A stretch of DNA of 64,000 bases from Mesodorylaimus sp. YZB2_4 (taxonomy: Eukaryota > Nematoda > Enoplea > Dorylaimida > Dorylaimidae): NCBI GenBank assembly GCA_030248295.1, contig JASANH010001723.1, positions 1 to 64,000 of the forward strand, written 5' to 3'. Positions 55,145-64,000 of this stretch are shown here, one piece after another (position 1 is the first letter of the stretch; the number at the start of each line of letters is the position of its first letter). The notes beneath the pieces were generated by a model, which saw only the letters and a list, made by a program, of their open reading frames with translations, was not told the origin of the DNA and searched no databases. The position numbers were made by a program, and so were the translations under genes.

Positions 55145-57633
55145 TTACGAGGACAACACAGCATCCACGCTGTGCCTGTAAACACTCCATGTGCGCCACC
55201 AATATGCGATATTAAAAACAATAAAAGCAATAGGGAAAATGACGATACAAGTTTGGTCAACTTTATTCCATTCGCCCGCGAGCTTCGGACGAGGTGGCTC
55301 CTCTTGGAGCCGCGTTTTGTGAGAGCAGGCGAGACAGCAAACATCAGGCTCAATCTCATCGTCGTAAAGGTCATTCTGCTTTCCGCTCAGGCTAGCTGTG
55401 CGAGACGAGGAGCCTACAAAATTACGCCATATACGTCTGAACTGGTCGATAAAAGCTGGATTTCGGGATTTGCTGGCGGGTATGTGGTGTACGAGAAATG
55501 GATAAAAGGGAGCGAAAGTCGATTGAAGGATCTCCAAATTTTGTAGTTCCGTGTTACGCTTTCTATAAATCAATTCCCCGATATCACCGTTACAGGTCGT
55601 AGCTCGTGGTAGATGGCACTCGCAGTGACCACATCTGCATTCTAAGGACGACGAGGCGAGACACTCGTCGCAATGACTTCTTGGATCAAGATTGAACGAT
55701 GATGCGGTGGTCATGTCGATCACTGTGGCATCGGGCTTGCCACAATTTGACTGCCGTCCACTTTCCGCCGCACCTGTACTCGTCTTATGATACGCGTAGA
55801 TCTCGCCATTATCGAGCGTATCCGATTTGACTATCTTGCTGCTACGTTTTCGACTTCGCGGTATTGAGAGCCGTTGGGAAGTCTCGGGAGCGCTGTTGCT
55901 CGTAGTAGAAGTAGACAGTGAGACAGTGAAGGGCGACTTCCGATCAACGTAGCTGACCACAGCTTGTTCTAATAGTGATATGAATACGAAGGCTGTGCAA
56001 GCGAAATTCCATTCATCGATCGCCTTCATAAAACAAAGGGCGAATATGAAAAGGAGAACAACAGAAATGAAGTGTATTCCTACCTTGATATAGCTGACGC
56101 GAGGAAGATGCTTGGCGATGTTACCATATTGGAAAGTAAGTGCCATCAGACTGCTGACGCCTAGGCTAATACGTGCTGCCAATGCCCGGCTATCCACCCA
56201 GAAGGCGATCCACGAAATAAATACGCTGAGATACCTGAATGGCATTACCTTATCGATTATGTCTAACTTGTAATTGGGTCCACGTTTTCCCTCCGTGTCG
56301 CTAGTTTATACGTCGAAGTTTGTTACTGCATCAGACAAGACTTCCATTACTTAATTAAAAGAGCAAGATCTCCCGCCTGTAAAGTAATCCTAATCGCTTA
56401 TTAGCTTCTTTCTGACACTGGCTTTTCCTTCTTGCCGCTCTTTCTGATGACTGCTGATGTCCGTAGAGCCTAAAGCTAACGGCTTATCTAAGACTCAGAT
56501 TTCTAGTCACTGATTAGAAGGCTAAATATGTTCTGGCAGGACAGTTCCAAGATCTTTAGCAGCAGATCGAAAATTCCGAATGTTACCTCCTTCACCAGAT
56601 CTTTGTCGTGTTTTTGAAAAATATCTTATTGAAACCTGACTTGGTTGCGCATGACGGTGATGAGAATTTGAAAAACGAGCAAAGACTGGGCTGGGCGTAA
56701 GAGAAATTGGCCCGTCTCAAGTGATTGTGTACATGCGTGGGCACAAAGCAGGAACCTGAAACATCTCATCTAGTCTTAGCAGCTTCCGCCTGTATGGACA
56801 TACTGTACATAGCTGTTGCATTCCTTGACGCCTCCTCATACTTACATTGGCAAATATGCTTGGAGAATATAGTAGCCATACAGGCGTCTGAAGTGAAGCT
56901 TCACGACCAGCTGGTCCCAGAGGCCAGCCGTATAATTTGCCGTCCGCTTAAGATGGGTGTAATTAAAGAATTGAAAATCGGCCAGGCGTATTTCATCGAA
57001 ACGAGGTGCCATGATCGGCTGATCAGGCAGCCATTCCAAACGGACTTCGGCTCGATTATACGGATACGATTCGAAGACCAACTCGCAAGTTTGCACGTCC
57101 AGAGGAAAGTTTGTGAAATTCATGACGCAAGGGGCCTCCACTCGCAGCCGATAGTTCAGCCAGACACGACCATCCCCGAATATTATGAGCAGGGTGTTCA
57201 GGGTGGGCGAGGTGTGCATTTTGACGTCGTTACTGTTAGAGATGGCCACGCGTGGTGTCCATATGTGATCTATGACACTCTCGTCCAACGAAAGGTTGGT
57301 TTGGCAGCTGAAATTATCGTAAGTTAATCTAGGGTCTTTCCAAATTTGGCTATAATAGATGTCGGCCATGAAGGAGGATGCAATTTCGGATACGGAATGC
57401 ACGTCCTGTATGGTCACTTCTACATTGGTCAGTACGCTGCTATTGGCAGGTGGCACCATTGTCTTATCGTAATCATCCAGCAATTGTTTGAGGACGCTTT
57501 GTTTAGCCACTAGGTCTTGAGGTTGTCCTTGTTTCTGGTGCTGCATCTGTTGCCTGCACGAGTTGATCAGATCATTGAATGCTCGAGTCGAGGTTGAGAG
57601 AAGTAAAATAGCCAATGCAAGTAATAAAGCCAT
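55145..57633 (-). CDS. Cys-loop ligand-gated ion channel, probably anion-selective (ACC/LGC-46-like)
   Basis: Exons 57633-56846, 56234-56084 and 56023-55145 give 605 residues. The signal peptide is [18 protein letters not shown]. The ligand-binding domain has [10 protein letters not shown] and the cys-loop [15 protein letters not shown] (C169-C183, 13 residues between). TM1 is split by intron 1 (QAYLPM / [12 protein letters not shown]). TM2 has [19 protein letters not shown]; the A-R pair at its start is the anion-selectivity type, and [16 protein letters not shown] resembles nematode acetylcholine-gated chloride channels. TM3 is [23 protein letters not shown]3-TM4 loop of about 240 residues has [19 protein letters not shown], an unusual cysteine cluster. 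TM4 ends [21 protein letters not shown] followed by a short tail. A further small intron inside the loop (from 55406) cannot be excluded. The agonist is unknown. Confidence 0.9.
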
Positions 57634-59171
57634 GTGTGCCGACTGCCCTTTTTCTACACAAACGTGAGCACAGGTCCGTCTAAAAGGGCAAAGGTGTTAT
57701 GATCAGCTAGAAGAACGTCCATCAGAGCAAACTAAATGATGCGCGTTGAAGGCCATAAAATAGTTTTTTAACGCGCCACTAGGCTGTTTTCATAATTTAA
57801 TGGGGTCCCAAGCGAGAAAAATATTATATCAGAAAGGAAGCGCGCCAATAAAGTCTAGATAGAAGCCTAGCGAAAAGAACAATGGCCAACCCCGCAGCCC
57901 ATACCTATCACCGCGTCCAAGCTTGGCACTCGACCGACTAACGATAAGTCACCCACCCTTGAATACCGTGGATGTGCTGCGTTTATTGTCAATATCGACA
58001 GGATCTGTCCTATTTGAAGGCTGACACAAGAGCTTGCGTCAAGTTGGCATAGAACACGCAGCGTAAATGACATGATAGGAGATGACAATTTGGCTCTCTC
58101 GAAGCCTTTCGATAAAGGTTATTACCAAGTCCCAATTGGAGACTCTACCTAAACACCCCACTGGCCCTGACCAAGTACACCTAGAAGACGGGTGGAGAAA
58201 ATGTAAGACTAGGCTAGGTGCCCTACTTCATGCCGCCCCAAGTCGCTTCAATGGAATGATAATGATAAAGGGCAGCAAGCTACGCAAGCCCGCCCGGTCT
58301 CGGATGTCCTCATTTTCGCTGAAAGGACAAGCAAAAAATACGCGGAAACGTGAAAGAAGCTCGTCGAGTCTAAACGTGGACTATACCTCGCATGTCACGG
58401 CGACATAGGCGAGTTGTGTTCGGCGATGAACGAAGTCTAGCCGACCTTTAATCTGATGTTGTAGTAACAAGTAATTAGTTACAAGACGACAGCTAAGCTC
58501 TCTAGATGCCAACACTAATTGGTTGGACTGACAGAAAAGCAGCCGTGCTAGTCATGTCACGTCCCAAATATACAAAGCGATGACGTACTGTTCATGCCAA
58601 CGGACGGACTAGGTAAAATTAAATGTAACCTTACGTCATGACAGGGGAGAAAAAATTGAACCATCAGAATCTTCTGTGCTGGAATCCAGTTATCAGAAAT
58701 GCCGAGTCGGGAGGGGGCGGAACACACAGTCGGGGTCTGTAAAATTAGCTGAAAAGCGGGATATTAGCTATCTAAAAACAGGAAATAACATCCTGATAGC
58801 GGGGTGGCCATTGTATGCAGCATGTGCAAGTGCGTTTATGACTCGCCCGCGAGCTGATAGGCGTTTTTTAGGGAGGCGCAGGCAGGATTGCTTTGCGGCA
58901 GTATGGTAGGTGTAATGAGGACAAGCTCCGCGATCGCAGCAGGGACGTTCAGCACTGTGGACTCTTAGCAACCAGAAGCTCCTCTCACTACGTGGGCAGC
59001 AAAGCGAAAGAACAAAATGGACACAATCCAGGACTTGTGAGATATGAAAGCCGCCTAGACTATGTAACACACAAACATGAGCATCGGTTATCATCCAAGT
59101 TACACTCAACATCTACTGTGAATGCTTCGACGTTGTATCAACTTCGATCAAATCCTACTTATCAACAATAC
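57634..59171. other. Intergenic region, nothing recognised
   Basis: It contains weak frames only (for example 58082-58408 and 58893-59255 on plus). No tRNA, repeat or promoter motif stands out. Confidence 0.4.
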
Positions 59172-61296
59172 TCAGCTAATACTACATCCACACCTAGGCA
59201 CATGACTATTCTGACGACTTGGCTGTCTGCTGGCACTTCTAGAGTATCGACGTGACATCTGACGTTCTAGCTTTGCTAGCTGACTTGTCTTTCGTTTCTG
59301 CTCTGTCCCAAGGACCTGTACTTTGCTCACTTTCCGTTGATTATCTTCGTTTTCCACATCCTTCGACTCTGTTACCGCCCCATTGTCGACCGACATATGA
59401 GTAGCTTTTTCCACAAAGTTATTCAGGTAGGTAGCCATGGCTGCGACTAGGAGTTGTGTCCCGTGTTCCTCTACTTCAAAAACGCAACGCCCTTTGTTAT
59501 CACTAACCTGCCTCCCGCGTCGACCCACAAAAATGATGACTGTTAGCATGGGAACGACAGACATAGAGGGGCGACGGCAAGACGACGTGCCCGCGGTGGA
59601 GGAGATGATGTGTGACAGGGTCATCGTGTCATCGCAAAGAAGGAAATCCTCGGTCTCTTCATCTTGGTATCTTCGCGCTATCACATGCGGGATTTCGTCA
59701 ACAGATGCCTCGGCCCAGTCTAAGGTTTGGCGTAATGCTTCCACGATGCGTTCCTAAAACGAATACGAGGTCTAGTACGACTTGGCAAGAAGCAGTGACT
59801 GAAGGGACTCGATGGCATTTATCTTTCCGCTTTCTCATGCAAGCCAACGATTAAGTTTGCGCGAATGCGTTCATAGAGCGCCTTACTTCTCTTACCTTGC
59901 ACCTCCTCAATGTACAATGCAAAGCGATCATAATGTCGAACCAGCCGCTTTGTTGCGTTAGCTTGTCATAGGCCAGTACCTGCACCACGCACATGTCGCC
60001 CCGGGCCATGTCGGCGGCTGAGACCGCTAAGCGTCTTAAATCCACTCGAAATGGTTCCACGACGCCGATACGAGTAAAATCGTTGTCTCGACTGCTTCGT
60101 GGATGTAATACGTGCCGGATACGGCAGTCTCGATATTTAGAAAAGCCAGCTTGCCACGCCTGTACCATTCGCAATCTAACCAATGCTCGAACTCGAGGCG
60201 ATATGGCGGCTGGATGGTAATACAAATTGCTGAGCGTAACTGGAGATATGACGATGCTCAGCGATCGAGCTCTGTTTTCCTTGCAGATTTTAACATAGAT
60301 CTGAAAAGTGTTGATAATAGGCGAGCATACCGTGACCGTGCTGAAACTGTTGAAAAACACTAGCTGACACTTGACCAAACTTAGCTTCCCCTTGCGTCTT
60401 GCTTCTGCAGTGCATCGCTCTCCAACACCCTTCCCCAGATTCTTCCTCTCGAATACTGATCACATTGTTGGAATTAAGCATTGCTGTAGGTGTAGCACAA
60501 AACTTGGTGAACTATGCTGAAGGCGCTACAGTACAGGAGAGGACCCACCATGACAAATTAGAAGCCTGCTGGTCCTCACCTGAACGATCGTATGCTCTGA
60601 CAAACCGTAGTCGTTCACCAGGTGATCCCCGATTCGCCTCTCGTCATAATACAACAACAGCAGATCGTAGTAGATGGCTTTGGGCACTCCTCGACACGTG
60701 TTCACTCGCATCTCCAAAACTTCGATATGCTCTGGCAAAACGGAGGCCGCGTAGCTTTTGAGGTCTGCATCCCCTTCTTCCTGATGCACGATATCAGCGC
60801 ATTGACGAGTAGCTTGCTCAACAAACTCGCGGAATGTCCAATAGGGATCCACCACTTGCAAGGTCAAATTTGAGACAGTGGCTTTGCTAAGTTCTGGATA
60901 TTCTATACCAAAAATACAAAACAACGGTAGGCTTTGGCGATTCATTCGTACACGCTTCTGGCGAGGCTACGTCGACGACTAAATGCTGGAACTAGCATTC
61001 ATCAGGCCAGAGCACCTAGACCATGCTAGACCTGTTTTCAATGCATAGATATCATAGTTTAGGCATGGAAATGTGATGGAAATATTGTTCACTAAGCATA
61101 AATTTTGTTACCTAGCAAAGACACTATGCGAGTGACATCGGGAATAAGAATGAGCGAAATCGTGCGAAACGAGAATGTCGTGGATGCGAATCTCATTTGG
61201 CATTAAACGATATTGGAAAACGAGGGACTGTGATCGATTGACATGCCAGTTTAGGTAGGTATTGACGGTGCTAAGTCGGAAAGCATCAACAGACAA
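59172..61296 (-). CDS. Unrecognised multi-exon gene, partial model
   Basis: Well-supported exons are about 60907-60580 (contains LPEHIEVLEMRVNTCRGVPK and ends HTIVQ before GTGAGG), a block starting near 60295 and ending at 59896 (TLSNLYYHPAAISPRVRALV, then ARGDMCVVQVLAYDKLTQQ) and 59753-59172 (ERIVEALRQTLDWAEASVDE, ending CGCSIS). The 59896 donor and 59753 acceptor agree in phase. A possible earlier exon is 61296-61111 (YLNWHVNRSQSLVFQYRLMP). The region around 60300-60570 has several candidate frames and is unresolved. LLLLYYDERRIGDHLVNDYG looks faintly ubiquitin-like. The C-terminal exon has a hydrophobic stretch (MSVVPMLTVIIFV) and a basic Ser/Arg/Gln tail. I cannot name a family. Confidence 0.5.
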
Positions 61297-61579
61297 ATAT
61301 TCCGCATGGGGACATCATGGGCGACCCACAATACTAGGCCTGTACCAGTCGTCAAGTGTGTATGCAGTCACACTATCACAGAGACTCTCGTACATATATT
61401 CTAGTACTATAACTAGTATCTGCGTACTGCATATTTCCTTGTGTTTGCGAACGTACACACCGAGAGCACGAAAATCCGAAGAAAATACCTCAAGCAGCTT
61501 CAGTATGTAGGTGCAGACTGCCTCGTCTCTTTGTTATGGGGATGGGAGTAGAGTGGCACAGAACGGTATTAGTATGCAC

Positions 61580-61682
61580 GATGCCCAGGAAGGATCCACC
61601 ACTTGCAGGGTCAAATTTGAGACAGTGGATTTGCCAAGTTCTGGTTACGTATCGTATCTGGATACGTACGTACCAAAAATAC
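61580..61682 (-). repeat. Partial copy of the exon at about 60840-60925
   Basis: About 100 bases match the 60.9 kb exon start, including its upstream intron end (TTTGTATTTTTGGTA) and the coding part for TVSNLTLQVVDP, with around ten differences. Homology stops after the GATCC of the exon, so this is a truncated duplicate, not a complete exon. Confidence 0.75.
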
Positions 61683-61904
61683 AAAGTAACGTCGATTCAT
61701 TCATACACTGATGCAGCAGCAGCTTGCGGAGAGATATGTAACTATGCGCTAGGTCTAGATCTTGGCGCCAAGAAATGATGCATCAAAAAACCTTGGAGCA
61801 GTCATCTTGTCAGTTTTCTGATCTTTATTCTGTCATATATGCGACGCTCAACTGGGAGCAGTCGCAGACACATTTATCTATAGCTGCAGAATATAAAGAG
61901 GTAT

Positions 61905-64000
61905 CTAGCACTTTCCGCATGTTCTTGGGCACAGCGATGGCAACTTAGGAAGCCAGCACAAGCTATTACCGATACGGCACACTGCGAGTTCATCCACGCA
62001 TGGCCGTTTGGTTGTCGTGGTTGGACGCGAATGCGGCTTTGTTGTGGTCTGTGGTAGTCGTGTGGTAATATGAAACCTGGTTGTTGTTACAGGGCGGTGT
62101 GGCGGCCGAGTAGAAATATGACCATGGGTGTGATGTGCCGTGGTAGTAGTCACTGGCCCATGTGGGCGACTAGTTGTAGCGAAAGTATCTCGGGTGACGG
62201 GGCCAGCAGTAGTTGTTGGAACATCCACTGGTGCGCGAGTCGTGGACTGCTCGATTGGAAGAGATGTAGTAGCTTGAATTGATTGAGTCGGCAAGTCTGT
62301 TGGAGCATCAGTAGGCTCCTCAGGGGCATCTGTGGGTTCCTCAGTGGTCTCTTCAGGGGCACTTGTGGGCTCCTCAGTGGAGACCTCAGGGGACTCAGTA
62401 GGTTCCTCAGTGGTCACTTCAGGGGCACTTATGGGCTCCTCAGTGGAGACCTCAGAGGACTCGGTAGGTTCTTCAGTGGGCTCCTCAGGAACTTCAGTAG
62501 GTTCTTCAGTAGTCACTTCAGGGGCCTCTGTGGGTTCCTTAGTGGGCTCCTCAGGGGCCTCTGTGGGTTCCTCAGTGGGCTCCTCAGGGGCCTCTGTGGA
62601 TTCCTCAGTGTGCTCCTCAGGAACTTCAGTAGGTTCTTCAGTGGTCACTTCAGGGGCCTCTGTGGGTTCCTCAGTGGGCTCCTCAGGGGACTCAGTAGGT
62701 GTCTCAGTGGGCTCTTCAGGGGCATCTGTGGGTTCCTCAGTAGGGATCTCAGGGACTTCAGTAGGTTCCTCAGAGGTCACTTCAGTGGATTCCGTGGGTT
62801 CCTCAGTGGGCTCCTCAGGGGCCTCTGTGGGTTGCTCAGTGGGCTCCTCAGGGGCCTCTGTGGATTCCTCAGTGTGCTCCTCAGGAACTTCAGTAGGTTC
62901 TTCAGTGGTCACTTCAGGGGCCTCCGTGGGTTCCTCAGTGGGCTCTTCAGGGGCCTCCGTGGGTTCCTCAGTGGGCTCCTCAGGGGCCTCTGTGGGTTCC
63001 TCAGTGGGCTCCTCAGGAACTTCAGTAGGTTCTTCAGTGGTCACTTCAGGGGCCTCTGTGGGTTCCTCAGTGGGCTCCTCAGGGGACTCAGTAGGTCCCT
63101 CAGTGGGCTCCCCAGGGGCCTCCGTGAATCCCTCAGTGGGCTCTTCAGGGACATCTGTGGATTCCTCCTCAGGAGGGATCTCAGGGACTTCAGTAGGTTC
63201 CTCAGAGGTCACTTCAGTGGATTCCGTGGGTTTCTCAGTGGGCTCCTCAGGGGCCTCTGTGGGTTGCTCAGTTGGCTCCTCAGGAACTTCAGTAGGTTCT
63301 TCAGTGGGCTCCTCAGGAACTTCAGTAGGTTCTTCAGTAGTCACTTCAGGGGCCTCTGTGGGTTCCTCAGTGGGCTCCTCAGGGGACTCAGTAGGTCCCT
63401 CAGTGGGCTCCTCAGGGGCCTCTGTGGGTACCTCAGTGGGCTCCTCAGTAACTTCAGTAAGTTCTTCAGTGGTCACTTCAGGGGCCTCTGTGGGTTCCTC
63501 AGTGGGCTCCTCAGGAACTTCAGTAGGTTCTTCAGTGGGCTCCTCAGGAACTTCAGTAGGTTCTTCAGTGGTCACTTCAGGGGCCTCTGTGGGTTCCTCA
63601 GTGGGCACCTCAGGGGACTCAGTAGGTCCCTCAGTGGGCTCTTCAGGGGCATCTGTGGGTTCCTCAGTAGGGATCTCAGGGACTTCAGTAGGTTCCTCAG
63701 AGGTCACTTCAGTGGATTCCGTGGGTTCCTCAGTGGGCTCCTCAGGGGCCTCTGTGGGTTCCTCAGTGGGCTCCTCAGGGGCCTCTGTGGATTCCTCAGT
63801 GTGCTCCTCAGGAACTTCAGTAGGTTCTTCAGTGGTCACTTCAGGGGCCTCTGTGGGTTCCTCAGTGGGCTCCTCAGGGGACTCAGTAGGTGTCTCAGTG
63901 GGCTCCTCAGGGGCCTCTGTGGATTCCTCAGTGTGCTCCTCAGGAACTTCAGTAGGTTCTTCAGTGGTCACTTCAGGGGCCTCTGTGGGTTCCTCAGTGG
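61905..64000 (-). CDS. Pro/Thr/Glu-repeat (mucin-like) protein with C-terminal ShKT domain, 5' partial
   Basis: The frame is open from the right window edge to the stop at 61905, about 698 codons without an intron. About 580 residues are degenerate repeats of PTE-[AVS]-PE and PTE-EPTE units, changing to PTD and PTS near the end. A Thr/His/Arg-rich linker of about 90 residues follows (TTTTAHHTHGHISTRPPHRP). The last 31 residues hold six cysteines (C-x6-C-x6-C-x8-C-x3-C-x2-C, ending CPRTCGKC), an ShKT domain. The N-terminus, with the expected signal peptide, is outside the window. The composition fits a secreted, extended, possibly O-glycosylated acidic polymer such as a cuticle, mucus or eggshell component; ShKT domains in such proteins are binding modules. 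Venom-type activity is not implied. Confidence 0.85.
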   Translation of the reverse strand, partial: TEEPTEAPEVTTEEPTEVPEEHTEESTEAPEEPTETPTESPEEPTEEPTEAPEVTTEEPTEVPEEHTEESTEAPEEPTEEPTEAPEEPTEEPTESTEVTSEEPTEVPEIPTEEPTDAPEEPTEGPTESPEVPTEEPTEAPEVTTEEPTEVPEEPTEEPTEVPEEPTEEPTEAPEVTTEELTEVTEEPTEVPTEAPEEPTEGPTESPEEPTEEPTEAPEVTTEEPTEVPEEPTEEPTEVPEEPTEQPTEAPEEPTEKPTESTEVTSEEPTEVPEIPPEEESTDVPEEPTEGFTEAPGEPTEGPTESPEEPTEEPTEAPEVTTEEPTEVPEEPTEEPTEAPEEPTEEPTEAPEEPTEEPTEAPEVTTEEPTEVPEEHTEESTEAPEEPTEQPTEAPEEPTEEPTESTEVTSEEPTEVPEIPTEEPTDAPEEPTETPTESPEEPTEEPTEAPEVTTEEPTEVPEEHTEESTEAPEEPTEEPTEAPEEPTKEPTEAPEVTTEEPTEVPEEPTEEPTESSEVSTEEPISAPEVTTEEPTESPEVSTEEPTSAPEETTEEPTDAPEEPTDAPTDLPTQSIQATTSLPIEQSTTRAPVDVPTTTAGPVTRDTFATTSRPHGPVTTTTAHHTHGHISTRPPHRPVTTTRFHITTRLPQTTTKPHSRPTTTTKRPCVDELAVCRIGNSLCWLPKLPSLCPRTCGKC

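Noticed and set aside
62070..62362. Frames of about 70 codons within the PTE repeat gene
   Set aside because: They are out-of-frame shadows of the repeat-coding sequence.

Overview
The window is eukaryotic nuclear DNA from a compact animal genome. Genes are split by many short GT-AG introns (mostly about 50-65 bases) and encode typical animal proteins: a PSKH1-type kinase, a SCPEP1-type carboxypeptidase, an SLC5 transporter, a serpin, a cystatin, a PAQR receptor, a CUB/LDLa receptor, a peptide GPCR, a Ly6 protein, a cys-loop channel and an ShKT protein. The ACC/LGC-46-like TM2 of the channel and the ShKT/PTE-repeat protein suggest an ecdysozoan. The 3' splice sites lack the uniform TTTTCAG of Caenorhabditis-type nematodes, so a tardigrade or a basal nematode-like lineage is my best guess. 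This is inference and is not resolved.

Bases 1 to about 8.5 kb are one end of a decaying Polinton/Maverick, a virus-like DNA transposon. Plus-strand genes are a capsid-type protein, a packaging ATPase, two small conserved Polinton proteins and a spliced, cysteine-rich, single-pass membrane protein. A protein-primed DNA polymerase B runs towards them on the minus strand. The capsid frame is shifted, the ATPase has lost its 3' third at an oligo(T)-bordered insert, and the polymerase carries two in-frame TAA codons. A TATA/Inr promoter and a field of GGGTGACT/GGTGTACT repeats lie beyond the polymerase start. They are followed by a repeat-rich terminal zone ending near 8524, about 90 bases inside an intron of a host gene (8616-9938, minus strand).

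From 9 to 27 kb there are mostly minus-strand host genes: a 638-residue unknown protein (11.75-14.29 kb), PSKH1 (15.3-19.65 kb), a 400-residue unknown protein with a hydrophobic cysteine-rich tail (21.8-23.3 kb) and SCPEP1 (24.4-26.8 kb). From 27.4 to 31.7 kb an SLC5 transporter hosts a complete serpin gene on the opposite strand inside its single large intron. Plus-strand genes follow: cystatin, PAQR, a CUB-CUB-CUB-LDLa-TM receptor and an FMRFamide-receptor-like GPCR. From 49.4 kb onward come an intronless 934-codon membrane protein (minus), a Ly6 protein (plus), a cys-loop channel (minus), an unrecognised multi-exon gene with a duplicated exon fragment (minus), and a Pro/Thr/Glu repeat protein ending in an ShKT domain (minus) that runs off the right edge.

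The host genes show no operon-like logic. Several are cell-surface or neuronal signalling proteins, and two are protease inhibitors. Exon joins were checked by reading phase and, for recognised families, by recalled family motifs only; no database was searched.
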